Below, in pieces: positions 45,842 through 57,129 of a stretch of 64,000 nt of DNA. The position numbers and the translations under genes were made by a program. Every line of letters starts with the position of its first letter. Position 1 is the first letter of the stretch. The notes beneath the pieces are model-generated. The model was not told the origin of the DNA, made no database searches, and saw only the letters and a program-made list of their open reading frames with translations. The DNA is from Arabidopsis thaliana (taxonomy: Eukaryota > Streptophyta > Magnoliopsida > Brassicales > Brassicaceae): positions 12,648,101-12,712,100 of the forward strand of contig NC_003074.8 of assembly GCF_000001735.4 (NCBI RefSeq), written 5' to 3'.

Positions 45842-47831
45842 TGTGAGAGTCGAAACTTGCACAATCGAAATTGTATTTAGAGTTTCTTCAAAGAACAGAT
45901 CTTTGCAAGACTCTCAAAGAACAACAGAATTATTTGATTACCGCGGACGGTGTTCTAGATATTATTGTTGAAAAGATGATGATTTGATCGTACAAGTGTT
46001 TTGAGAAATAGAAAATAAGTGTTTTGCCTTCAAAGCTAGAGCGTATTGATAGCCTTAAGTTGAGAGCGGTTTTGTGTGTGTCCTTCTCTGGGTTTCTTGA
46101 GGCGCTTTATATAAGATTTTGATAGACCGCCCTCGCGATATTCTCGGAAGATTTTCATTTATCTGTAAGTCGGCAACAGAGGATCTTTGCTAAATGGAGA
46201 TTTTCCTTATTCTTGGGGGGCTTCGAGAAAACTTCCGGATTTGATGATATCCTCCAAGATTATTCATTATCATCTCTTAAGAATTTCATTTGAAGTTCCG
46301 AAGGAAAAAATTCGAGGTTTGCTTTCTCTCCTCTGATCTTGATTTCCTTTATATTCTTTTTTTTCCGGCGAAGCTCCGTCGTCTCTTAGGTTTGTTTTGA
46401 TTTTCCCAGTTAGAAATTTATGTTTTCGGCTGTCGTCTCGTCAAAACTCCTGCGCCGATCATGAGTCTCTCTGATTCTACTGACTCCATGCACCGAGATG
46501 ACCTCCCTTCGATCCATAAAAGGAGAATGGTTTGGAGCTCTTCTGAAGATGCCGAGCCGAGTTCAAGTCACCACGGTGATGCGGCTTCGTCGTCTAATGC
46601 GCTTGAAGAGCCGAGCCCTTTCATGGCCCGGGAAGACACTGTTGCTGATATAGCTCGGGAACTCGATCATCTAGAGGATCACAAGCCATCTCTTGTTCGA
46701 AGGCTTCATGTTCCAATTGCTGACGAGTCTGGAACGTCCAATTGATGGGATGTGCCCGAACCTTTGTTCCCTCAGGTGAAGGTCGAGGATGATCTTTTCT
46801 TCAGGCCGAACGAGGCCGAGGGCATCTTTCAGGTGGCCGAGCGGATTGCGATGTGCAAAGCTGACAAAGGGAAAAAGAAAAAGAAAAAGAAAAAGAAACA
46901 GGTTATGCCCGACCCGCCTGGTTCAACTCTTTGCATTGAGCAGTCGCTTCGGGATCTGGCTTCTCGGTTTGACTTTGGCGAAGATGTTATCCTGCGTCTT
47001 CCGACCCCGAGCGAAAGAGTCGATAACCCTCCGGAGGGTTTCTTCGCCCTCAACGAGAGGTTTTTCTACCATTGTTTCCTCTGGTTCCCGATCCCGAGGT
47101 TGATTTTGGAATACGTGACTTCCTACCAGATCGCGCTTTCCCAGATCACTACTCGTTCCCTAAGGCATCTCGTCGGGATTATAGTGAGGAACTACGAGAC
47201 GTGGAATGAGATCACGCTCACACACTTGAGAAACTATTTGGAGATTTGCCGAGTTCCCAAGTCCGTGGTGGATAGATACTACATTTCCCCGGCAAAGGAT
47301 CAGAAAATCATCTAGGGGTTTCCTAGCAAGGACGAGAAGGTGGCTCTCGACGATGTCAGCGTTCCTTAAGATTTAATCGGGAAGATTTTGACGAGATGGG
47401 GCATTCTTGGTAGTTAGACATTGGCGTCTAACTTGTTTAAGTGTTTCTTTTTGCAGCTCCTTCCATTCGATTTCTCGAGCCGTGTCCCGACGACATCGTT
47501 TCTATTCACGGAGAGCTATCTGCTCGGCGGTGCAATTGGCTGGATCACTTTTCCAGGGTTAGAGTCGAACGAGCCCTAAAGTTAAGCTGCGTTGTATCTT
47601 GCACTTCTAGTTCGGAGTCTTCGGATCATCAATTTTCTCACTTCGTCGAGATGCAGTCAACCAAAGTTACTCTAAGGGAGGTTTCCGCGAAGAAGAAAGA
47701 AGATAAGGAGAGGCATTTGGCAGAGGAGAAGCGTCTCGCCGAGGCGGGAGTGATCTCACCGCGGGCTCCCCCAGACGCGACTCAAGACAGGGAAGCTATT
47801 CCCAAGGTGACAGTGCCAACTGCGTGGGGTC
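45842..47831 (+). pseudogene. Tat-lineage extra ORF (Transposase_28/PF04195-like), copy 2
   Basis: Less damaged than copy 1. The leader 45842-46460 aligns with 27850-28430 and the TTTATATAAGA box is kept (about 46108). Coding starts MSLSDSTDSMHRDDLPSIHK at 46461 and continues through HKPSLVRRLHVPIADE. A TGA at about 46743 replaces a Trp-like codon, then PEPLFPQVKVEDDLFFRPNE, a poly-Lys run (about 46870-46900), PPGSTLCIEQSLRDLASRF, FLWFPIPRLILEYVTSYQIA and LTHLRNYLEICRVPKSVVDR to a TAG at 47313-47315 (GFPSKDEK follows in frame). A probable intron (GTAGTTAG...TTTTTGCAG) spans about 47409-47457, and later exon sequence (LPFDFSSRVPTTSF) continues. The copy is cut at 47832 by the duplicated LTR segment. 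The protein is of unknown function. Confidence 0.7.
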
Positions 47832-47984
47832 TACGGGTTGATGAGTTTTGTGATGGTGGTTTGCAGGCAATTGACAAGAGCATGATCCTAAAGAAAATGT
47901 GAGTTCTCGTGTTTTCAAACCTCATCTCCTAATAAAGATTTTTGTTTTCCTTGAGGACAAGCGAAGATCTAAGTCGGGGGGAGT

Positions 47985-49314
47985 TGATATGTTGCGATTT
48001 TGGTGTCTTAGGTCCCTTAGTTTTGAGTCGTTTGTCGTGTCATAGTCCGTCTTTTGTGTCTATTCGGTTGTGTCTTGAGTCATTTGCAGGTTTTAGGTGT
48101 TTAAGGGGGACACAGATGCTTTCGAGACTTATCGAGCTCATTTGGACCAGAAACGATAGCAGGAGTCGAGAAACCGGAGTCAGGAACATTGGATCGATCA
48201 ATCCTATCACTAGAACGATCGATCCAGTGTTCATCATCGAAGATAAATCATCTGCGAGGATGGGATCGATCGATCCCAACTCTCAAACGTTGAAGAATCT
48301 CACCCGCCAGCTCGGGATCGATCGATCCCAGGTGGGGATCGGTCGCTCCACCTCTGGATCAGTCGATCCACCACTGGATCTGTCGATCCAGCTTCCTGAC
48401 GACTGGTTTCGGTTTTCCTTAACAAGACTGATTTTCTATTTTCTGTAATTGGGTATAAAAACCCCAGAATCCTAATTTTATTTCTACGTTTTCTTTTACG
48501 CTTCTTTTTTGCAAGTTTTGGAGAGCTTTCCTTTGTAAGCACATTTGGGATTAGAGATTCATTCCTTCTTGGCAATTTGGAGAAGATTTCTGAACCTTTA
48601 TCTCATTTATTCAATTTGAATTAAGTTTTCTTTCATATCTCTTTGTGTTGTTCATTTTTCTATGAGTGAGTAGTCTCTTAATTTTGTGTTAGGGTTCTAA
48701 GTAGGGGATTCAATGAATTGATGGTTTGATTGTTGTTTGGAGTTCTTAATCTTTAACTTCTTTGATTCATATGTTCTTAATGTTAGAATAGGATTGATCA
48801 CCCTGTTTTAGAACTTAGGTTTTTCTATGCATCAAAAATGTTCGAAAGAATGCTTGAACCAATGTGAATTGAGCAATGTATTTCTAGCCAGCGAGAGTTG
48901 ATGTTAGAATGCATTGTGAACCTAATGAACCTAATTCTAATGCGAATTTGACTACAAAATTACAAATGAAAGTTTAGTAGTTAAGCAGTCAAATTTAGTG
49001 ATTAATATCTTGAGAGAGAATTAGTCTAAACTTGTGTTCAGTTCAAGAACGGTTCTTTATGCTGAATTACTTGTTTATTATTTCCATTAATCATTGAATT
49101 CTAAAATACCCTATTGCCCAATGCTTTTTATCATGTAAATCAAATCGTTTCTTTTCTTGCATTTTAATTTACAATCTGAAAACCAAACAAACAACCTCTT
49201 CGCTTTAGCTAAGAACGAGTCTTGGAAAATTCTTAGAGTATCTTTGGTCCTTTGGTTCGACCTCAAATATTCTACTTAACGGTTAGTTATTTTGGGTAAT
49301 TACTCGATCAATCA
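47985..49314 (+). repeat. Athila-like LTR, left copy (1330 bp)
   Basis: Begins TGATATGTTGCG right after a polypurine tract and ends CTCGATCAATCA (TGAT/ATCA ends). A palindrome array lies at 48188-48395 and an intact TATA box GGGTATAAAA at about 48451-48460. By eye it differs from the right LTR at roughly 4% of positions. No primer-binding site follows it. Confidence 0.8.
48188..48395. repeat. GGGATCGATCGATCCC palindrome array upstream of the LTR TATA box
   Basis: Seven copies of a 14-16 bp motif, two of them the perfect 16-bp palindrome, the others variants such as TGGATCAGTCGATCCA and GGGATCGGTCGCTCCA. The array ends about 55 bp before the TATA box. Confidence 0.9.
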
Positions 49315-49775
49315 GACACCGTGAATGAAGAAGATCAGAGCTCCTTCCTGAGCATCGCGCTTTTTGTCATTCACATAGTAAATCCTAACAGAAGCCATAA
49401 ACTGCCGCACTAGCTCAGGATACAAATCGTACTGCCTAAAACCAATGGTTCCCACACCTATGTCATCTAGCAATCCTAAAATAGATTTTTCTATCTGCAA
49501 ACGTTACATCAAACTGAAATCCGTAACCCGAGTTGGCGAAATTTCCACATTCCAGGCATTGTAAAACATAGTATCATAATCATCCAAATCTGGAGAAAAA
49601 GGTGATTGATATAGTCACCTTTTGTGAATTCTCTGTTGATATCCTTATCCCAAACTCTTTGGGAAGCAATCCTCTCATTAGGCAATTTTGGTCATGGAAA
49701 TAGAAAAATAGGAGGTTGAGGAGCTGCAGCCGACTATTCCGGTGGTGGAAGACGAGCGCCGGCTGTGGTGGAGAT

Positions 49776-49978
49776 TGCGTTACCTAAGGATTTAGGATTA
49801 GTTTCTAGTCTAAAGCATTTTTATTTACTGTTACTGATATTCATTTCCGTATTTTCTTTGGTGTTTTCAGGTGTATGACCCGTAGCAAAGGCTCATCACA
49901 TCTAGTACACTAGATATCGGAAGGTTTGAAAGAGAGAACAAGAAAAAGAAACAGTTAGCGGTTCAGAGAGAAGCTGAG
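49776..49978 (+). other. gag leader
   Basis: Contains TTGGTGTTTTCAGGTGTATGACC, an intron-acceptor-like stretch common before Athila gag, followed by ACCCGTAGCAAAGG. No tRNA primer site (TGGCGCC or TGGTATCAGAGC) was found here. Confidence 0.4.
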
Positions 49979-52657
49979 ATGGCTAATGTTGTTGATGATG
50001 ATGGACTCCAATTTGAAGGAGAACATCATGGAGTGTTTCAGGATCCACTACCTCCTAATGGAAATCTTCCTACAGATGGTGGACACGCTGTCCGTGCAGC
50101 TGCTACTAATGATGCCCGTGCAGCTGCGTTGAATGCTAGGCATGTGCCTGCTCGGCAAACTCTGAGAGATCATGATGCTCCCAATATTGACTTTTTCAGA
50201 GACAGGAACCAACACCTCCCTATCAACAGGAATGATTTTGAGATCAAGACCGGGTTGTTGGCTCTTGTGAAACAGAATCAGTTTTTCGTTCATTCCTCTG
50301 AGAATCATGTCTATCACTTGGATAATTTTGAAGATATTTGTAGGATAACGAGAATGAATGGAGTGCCAGATGACATTATCAAATGTAGACTGTTTATATT
50401 CTCTTTGGCAGACAACGCCCACCGCTGGTTGAAGTCACTGGATCCTATAAATCTGAGAAGTTGGGAAGACTACAAAGCTGCGTTTTTGGGACAGTATTTC
50501 ACGCAGTCCAGGACCGCTATCCTGAGGAATAAGATCAGTAGCTTCCAACAGGGAGGCACAGAGTCATTCCCTGAAGCTTGGGAGAGGTTTAAGGACTACT
50601 ACAGGGAGTGTCCTCATCATGGATTTTCACGGGCTACATTGATCAGCACTTTCTATCAGGGAGTTGACAAGGCCTACAAGATGGCATTAGACACTGCAAG
50701 CAATGGTGACTTCATGACCAAAACTGAGACTGAGGCTACAAAGCTGATTAAGAACCTTGCAGCTAGCAACATCAACCACAATGTTGACTATGACAGGTCG
50801 AATAGAGGTGGAGGAGGAGAATTGAAACAGCTTGCTGAGTTGTCAGTTAAGGTTGAGCAACTTCTGAGGAGAGATCAAAAAGTTATCAATTTTTGTGAGG
50901 ATTCCAGCAAAGGTATGGTGCATCAAGAGTACAGTGGAGATTGTTCTGAAGATCTACAGGCAGAGATGAACTTTGTGAATGGGTATGGAAACTATCAGAA
51001 TAGAGGGTTCAACCAGAACTAAAGGAACCGTCACAACCTTTCTTACAGGAGTACTAATGTTGAAAATCCTCAGGATCAGGTATATCCAACTCAGGCAGGC
51101 TCACAAGGTCCAAAATTTCAGCCCAACGGATTTCAGAATAAAGGGAACTATCAGGGATAATTCCAACCTCCAGCAGGTACCGGTCATGCGTCTTCATCTG
51201 GAGATAATGATGATGTAGCAGATTCTTGAAGGTCTGAAGAAGAATGCTGCTGACATCAATGTAAAAGTGGATAGCATGTACAATGATCTCAATGTAAAGT
51301 TCGCAACACTATCCTCACATGTCAAGACTCTGGAGAATCAGGTCTCTCAGGTTGTTTCTGCCTCTATGCGACCAGCTGGTGCTCATTCTGGAAAAGTCGA
51401 ACCCAAGGGAAAAGAACAATGTTATGCTATTATGATCTAGGAAGAGCCTAGAGAGATTGATGTCGCCAAACAGGTGGAAACTAATGCTGTTGTGGTTGAG
51501 ACGCTTGTGGAGGACAAGATTGTAGAAGATGATGAACCTTTATCTGAGGAGCCGCCACCTTATGTCCCTAAGCTACCATTTCCAGGCCGTGAGAGACAGA
51601 TTCAGAGCAGAAAGAGTTTGCACGTTTTGATGAGATCATGAAACTGTTGTATGTTAGACTCCCTTTCTTACAGTTTGTTCTTCATGTTCTAAGCTACAGA
51701 AGTTACTTGAAGGATATTTTGTCCAACAAGAGGAGCATTGAGGTAGGGGTTAAACTGATTTCCAAAGGAGAAGAGTACGCTCTTCTAGTGGAGTCTCAGA
51801 GACAGCAGAAGGAAGCTCAGCTCACTGATGTAGTAGAGGTTTTAGCAGGGAAAGAGATGGTCAGCACTTGTAGTGCAATCCCTCCAGCTACTATTCCTGA
51901 AAAACTCGGTGATCCAGGGAGTTTTGTTTTACCTTGCCGGATTGGAAAGTCTGCGTTTGAGAGATGTCTTTGTGATTTGGGAGCTGGAGTTAATTTGATG
52001 CCTCTTTCTATGTCAAAACGTCTAGGCATCACCAATTTCAAGCCGTCAAGGATCTCTTTGATTCTAGCAGATCGCTCTGTGCGATTTCCAGTGGGTTTGG
52101 CGGAGAATGTGCATGTTAGAGTTGGAGATTTTTACATTCCCACTGATTTTGTTGTCCTTGAACTTGATAAGGAACCACATGATCCTCTCACTCTTGGTAG
52201 GCCATTCCTAAACACAGTTGGAGCTATAATTGATGTGAGAAGAAGCACAATCAACCTGCAGATTGGGGACTTTGCTTTGGAGTTTGATATGAAAGGCACA
52301 AGGAAAAATCCCACTATTGAAGGTCATGCATTTTCTGTAGACACAAATGATGAGCCTGGTGCTGAATGTGCAAAGGATTGCATTGAGTTGAGTGATGTCG
52401 AGGAAGTCCTGGATGGAGACACAAAAGATGCTCATGTAACCTTGATACCACTACAGCGTGTAGGAGACACCATCGAGTATAAGGTGCAGAGTAAGGGTAC
52501 CTCGAAACCTTTTTCCAAAGCCAGGAGCATTCTCACTTTGGAGTGGAAAGAGAAAGGTAGAAAAGCTGTGAAAAGAGTTGTTGGTAAGGTTCTAAGGATG
52601 AAGTTGACTGATTGGCGACCTTGTTTCGGAGCAAGTTCCCGCACTCGTGCCCATTGA
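49979..52657 (+). pseudogene. Athila-like gag-protease polyprotein, no RT
   Basis: Gag opens MANVVDDDGLQFEGEHHGVF and keeps the retrotransposon gag core (WLKSLDPINLRSWEDYKAAF, FPEAWERFKDYYRECPHHGF). The first stop is a TAA at about 51020. The same protein continues past it (RNRHNLSYRSTNVENPQ), then after a shift near 51210 as MM-stop-QILEGLKKNAADINVK with another TAG (IMI-stop-EEPREID). A further shift near 51606 leads into ARFDEIMKLLYVRLPFL, SNKRSIEVGVKLISKGEEYA, LGDPGSFVLPCRIGK and the aspartic-protease motif LCDLGAGVNLMPLS (about 51965) with LGRPFLNT. Instead of reverse transcriptase the frame ends LTDWRPCFGASSRTRAH-stop. Shortly after, another frame gives ANDLKQALLGRQPTR, the sequence usually found at the end of Athila coding regions. 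This makes it a non-autonomous gag-protease element. Confidence 0.85.
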
Positions 52658-54505
52658 TTCACAAGAATCCGGTCAAGCTAACGACCTTAAGCAAGCGCTT
52701 CTTGGGAGGCAACCCACAAGGTATTGTACATACTTTCTTTTCCTTCTTTCATTTTCTTTGATTTTGGTTTGTTTCGCTCTTATGTGGAGTTTAGACTTAT
52801 CGACTCAACAGTCGATAGTCTCTGTATTTGACGATGGTGTGAGATTATTTTTGAGTGCAGAAACCCGCCAGGTTGGGATCGGTCGATCCCAGCATTGGAT
52901 CGATCCATCCAGAAGCATACGTCGGAGCTCAAAAATGTCTGCAGAATGGGATTGATCGATCCCAGCACTGGATTGATCGATCCAGAAGCATACTTCGGAG
53001 CTCAAAAATGTCTGCCATAATGGGATCGGTCGATCCCATCACTAGATCGATCGATCCGGTCGTGCCGTCGAAAAAAAAAAAAAAAAAATCAAACTGATTC
53101 GATTTTCTGCTGCTGAACCTAGTGGAGCTTCCACCTCACAGCCACCACTAGAGCACTCTCCAGGCCATCGCTTAGGCAGGAGCAGGAGACAGCCGGGAGA
53201 GAAGAGCTCTAGCGAGATCCCCACCCACCACCGTTGAGTAGCGCTGTAACTCACACTCTTCCCTTGTTATTCATCTTTATTTTGATTTTTATTGTGTCTG
53301 TGCGGAAGCTTTCCTTTGAACTGTTTTCACACCGAGTCGGTGTGAAGCAAGTCGGGGGGAGGTTGCCACTTGTCTACTAATCTAGTTTGTTGTTTTGTTT
53401 TGCTTTTTCTTGAGTCATTTTGTTTTATCGAGTCAAAATCGTGTCTTTTATTGAGTCAAAATGCTGTTTGAGAACTGTGATCTTTTCTTAGGGAATTGCA
53501 CCATGTTTGATTTGATTGCCTTGGGACCATTTTACCACCATTCGATAACTTGGAATGTCACGAAAATCCATCACTAGATCGCTTAATAATAATCCCTATC
53601 TCTTTGAAATTTGGATGAAAGGAGCTTTCTCTTATCTATTTGAACTTAATCTGGACTTAATCTATCTCACTTAGGGGTTTGAGAATCATGTAACCGATCA
53701 TACATTCAGAGTTTTCTTTGCATCATTTTAACTCTGAATGGCTAGACTCATTTTTAGTCTAGTACCACACATGTCCCCCCACCCATTGTTTGAAACCTCA
53801 TGCATTCTTATGTGTTCATTATGATATGCATCTATGTGCGAAAACTACGGAGTATACGGACCGACATAGCTTTCCTTTTGCTAGGATAGTGAGTTGTAGT
53901 TTGCTGGTTGTTCAGATGTGATAATATTTAGCCATTATGGTTTTGAGGTTGTACATTTGTTGTATTCATGGGTATGTGATGTTACATTGGTTGAGTTTTT
54001 CCTGATGCAGAATTTTGTGAGACACCGGTTCCACTCCCCCGCTTATAAAAAAAAAAAAGATATGAAAAAATAATAATAATAATAAAAAAGGAAAAATGAA
54101 AATAAAAAGAAAGAGCAGGAAAGGAGATCAAGGAACCGGAAATGTCGAGTTATTATTGGTTATATTGTTAAGCATCATAGAAACTCATTGATTTGATTGG
54201 GATAGTATGTGTTGGTTGGTTTGATCCGAACTTAAGGGAAGCTATGTACCACCTAATTGGTTTGTGTCTCACCGTGATTTCGTATAATGACATGCATCCG
54301 TTTATACAGTTTGAGAACCCGAAACACTCTGAGCCACCATAGATTAGCCCTTTTTGACCAAGCCCATAACGTGTTTGATACCCCCTTTGTGAGAGTACAC
54401 GCCTCTGCTAATGAATGTTAAAAGGTTAAGTTCTTTGATTTTGAAAGTTCTTTTAGATCTCGGGATTTAATTATGTAGCTACGGTTATGGCGAAGTACAG
54501 TTTAG
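52658..54505 (+). other. 3' non-coding region of the gag-protease element
   Basis: Contains six more GGATCGATCGATCC-type motifs (52870-53062), a poly(A) tract (about 53070-53086) and a short frame AAEPSGASTSQPPLEHSPGH that may be a coding relic. A first polypurine-like tract AAGTCGGGGGGAGG lies at about 53350. Long AT-rich DNA follows, with an A-rich low-complexity patch at 54047-54130. Confidence 0.55.
52870..53062. repeat. Internal GGATCGATCGATCC-type motif cluster
   Basis: Six motifs in alternating pairs (GGGATCGGTCGATCCC / TGGATCGATCCATCCA and variants). A ~60-bp unit with AGAAGCATACKTCGGAGCTC and AAAAATGTCTGC is repeated tandemly. The motif is the one found in both LTR copies. Confidence 0.88.
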
Positions 54506-56451
54506 TACGGGTTGATGAGTTTTGTGATGGTCGTTTGCAGGCAATTGACAAGAGCATGATCCCAAAGAAAATGTGAGTTCTCGTGTTTTCAAACCTCATC
54601 TCCTGATAAAGATTTTTGTTTTCCTTGAGGATAAGCAAAGATCTAAGTCGGGGGGAGTTGATATGTTGCGTTTTTGGTGTCTTAGGTCCCTTAGTTTTGA
54701 GTCGTTTGTCGTGTCATAGTCCGTCTTTTGTATCTATTCGGTTCTGTCTTGATTCATTTGCAGGTTTTAGGTGTTTAAGCGGGACACAGATGCTTTCGAG
54801 ACTTATCGGGCTCATTTGGACCAGAAACGATAGAAGGAGTCGAGAAACCAGAGTCAGCAACATTGGATCGATCGATCCCATCACTAGAACGATCGATCCA
54901 GGGTTCATCATCGAAGACAAATCATCTGCCAGGATGGGATCGATCGATCCCAACTCTCAAACGTTGAAGAATCTCACCCGCCAGCTCGGGATCGATCGAT
55001 CCCATGTGGGGATCGGTCGCTCCACCTCTGGATCAGTCGATCCACCTCTGGATCGGTCGATCCAGCTTCCTGATGACTGGTTTTGGTATTCTTTAACCGG
55101 ACTGATTTTCTATTTTCTGTAATTGGGTCTAAAAACCCCAAAAACCTAGTTTTATTTCTACGTTTTCTTTTACGCTTCTTTTCTGCAACTTTTGGAGAGC
55201 TTTCCTTTGTAAGCACATTTGGGATTAGAGATTCATTCCTTCTTGACAATTTGGAGAAGATTTATGAACCTTTATCTCATTTATTCAATTTGAATTATGT
55301 TTTTTTTCATATCTCTTTGTGTTGTTCATTTTTCTATGAGTGAGTAGTCTCTTAATTGTGTGTTAGGGTTCTAAGTAGGGGATTCAATGAATTGATGGTT
55401 TGATTGTTGTTTGGAGTTCTTAATCTTTAAGTTCTTTGATTCATATGTTCTTAATGTTAGAATAGGATTGATCACCCTGTTTTAGAACTTAGGTTTTTCT
55501 ATGCATCAAAAATGTTCGAAAGAATGCTTGAACAAATGTGAATTGAGCAATGTATTTCTAGCCAGCGAGAGTTGATGTTAGAATGCATTGTGAACCTAAT
55601 GAACCTAATTCTAATGCGAATTTGACTACAAAATTACAAATGAAAGTTTAGTAGTTAAGTAGTCAAATTTAGTGATTAATATCTTGAGAGAGAATTAGTC
55701 TAAACTTGTGTTCATGTTCGAGAACGGTTCTTTATGCTGAATTACTTGTTTATTATTTTCCATTAATCATTGAATTCTAAAATACCCTATTGCCCAATGC
55801 TTTTTATCATGTAAATCTAATCGTTTCTTTTCTTGCATTTTAATTTACAATCTGAAAACCAAACAAACAACCTCTTCGCTTTAGCTAAGAACGAGTCTTG
55901 GAAATTCTTAGAGTATCTTTGGTCCTTGTGGTTCGACCTTGAATATTCTACTTAACGGTTAGTTATTTTGGGTAATTACTCGAGCAATCAGACACCGTGA
56001 ATGAAGAAGATCAGAGCTCCTTCCTGAGCATCGCGCTTTTTGTCATTCACATAGTAAATCCTAATAGAAGCCATAAACTACCGCACTAGCTCAGGATACA
56101 AATCGTACTGCCTAAAACCAATTGTTCCCACACCTATGTCATCTAGCAATCCTAAAATAGATTTTTCTATCTGCAAACGTTGCATCAAACTGAAATCCGT
56201 AACCCGAGTTGGCGAAATTTCCACATTCCAGGCATTGTAAAACATAGTATCATAATCATCCAAATCTGGAGAAAAGGGTGATTGATATAGTCACCTTTTG
56301 TGAATTCTCTGTGGATATCCTTATCCCAAACTCTTTGGGAAGCAATCCTCTCATTAGGCAATTTTGGTCATGGAAATAAAATAATAGGAGGTTGAGGAGC
56401 TGCAGCCGACTATTCCGGTGGTGGAGGACGAGCACCGGCTGTGGTGGAGAT
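54506..56451 (+). repeat. Right copy of the 1.94-kb LTR-containing segment
   Basis: Same content and order as 47832-49775, but here both edges are continuous with their natural context. The left edge continues the element tail. The right edge continues the inverted Athila ORF to its start at 56598. It is therefore the likely source copy. Confidence 0.8.
54659..55990 (+). repeat. Athila-like 3' LTR, right copy (1332 bp)
   Basis: TGATATGTTGCG ... CTCGAGCAATCA, preceded by polypurine tract AAGTCGGGGGGAG. The palindrome array is at 54865-55070. The TATA box is changed to GGGTCTAAAA (about 55125), so this copy probably lost its core promoter. Inserted in an inverted Athila ORF. Confidence 0.8.
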
Positions 56452-56598
56452 GCTCCGACGAGGATGAGCGCGGAGGAGGAAGATGGGCCGACGCTCTTCC
56501 TTGCCTTTTTTTCTATCCATCCATATTGTAGATCGAAGAAATGGAGACTTGGAGGAGGTAGAGGATGAAAATCTAATAGATTTAGAGCCTGAAATCAT
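55991..56598 (-). pseudogene. Athila ORF (env-position, PF03078-like) N-terminal part
   Basis: Minus frame from MISGSKSIRFSSSTSSK (56598) through TTAGARPPPPE-stop, KLPNERIASQRVWDKDIHRE, HPFSPDLDDYDTMFYNAWNV, FSLMQRLQIEKSILGLLDDI, GFRQYDLYPELVRQF and MASIRIYYVNDKKRDAQEGA. The DIGVGT...LYPELVRQF...EGALIFFI pattern is that of the ORF located between pol and the 3' LTR of Athila. Several stops. The plus-strand LTR abuts it at 55990 and removes the rest. A 461-bp piece of it is repeated at 49315-49775. Confidence 0.72.
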
Positions 56599-56924
56599 AA
56601 GAAATGATGAAGAATCAGAGATTCTAGAGAAGATTTAGTGAGTTCGGCGATTTGGAGATAAGTGAAATGAAGAAGATGAAGTTTTAGGTTAAATTGACTT
56701 ACTTGGAATATGACGGTGTCGATCGACTCCATCGTGGTTGGTAGACAGCAATTTTGTTTTTTTGTTTTTTTTTGTTTTTTTTTTGTTTTTTGAATAAAAT
56801 CCTAAGTTAAAACCAAATGAATGAAATAATAAAAAAGAAAAATAGTTACTAGTGAGTTGTCTTCCACTAAGTGCTTGTTTATAGTCAATAGCTTGACTCT
56901 GTAGTTGCTTAATCAACAGGTGGG

Positions 56925-57090
56925 TTCTGGAGATCAAATGGCTCTTTTGTTGGAATCTCGGCTTCAGCCCAGTAGTGTTTGACTCTTTGTCCATTCACAG
57001 CAAATGATTTTCCATTGTTGCCTATAAAAATTACGATTCCATATGCCCTAATGATAAGTAGGTTTTTTAGGCCTACTTATATGCTGAAGG
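56925..57090 (-). pseudogene. Athila pol C-terminal end
   Basis: Reads LIIRAYGIVIFIGNN, then GKSFAVNGQRVKHYWAEAEI and PTKEPFDLQNPPVD-stop, the integrase C-terminus typical of Athila. An out-of-frame KQALSGRQLTSN follows, equivalent to the KQALLGRQPT relic at about 52690. It lies upstream of the ORF at 55991-56598, the Athila order pol then env-position ORF. Confidence 0.75.
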
Positions 57091-57129
57091 GTGTGAGGTT
57101 CAGTTCAATTCCCCTACAAACAGTAACAT

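Larger units (their letters stand above)
47832..49775 (+). repeat. Left copy of a 1.94-kb LTR-containing segment
   Basis: Direct repeat of 54506-56451. Contents in order: 153 bp of element tail with polypurine tract (AAGTCGGGGGGAG, 47971-47983); a full LTR (47985-49314); and 461 bp of an inverted Athila env-position ORF fragment. The left joint follows Tat sequence at the shared word TACGGG. The right joint follows GTGGTGGAGAT and leads into the gag leader. Confidence 0.85.

Noticed and set aside
47985..49314. Left LTR as an ordinary 5' LTR of the gag-protease element
   Set aside because: It is preceded by a polypurine tract, lacks a primer-binding site and is followed by the same inverted Athila fragment as the right LTR.
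47942..55122. A 168-residue ORF preserved in both LTR copies (47942-48448 and 54616-55122)
   Set aside because: It starts before the LTR and lies upstream of the TATA box. Its conservation is explained by the recent segment duplication. The sequence is mainly translated palindrome repeats.
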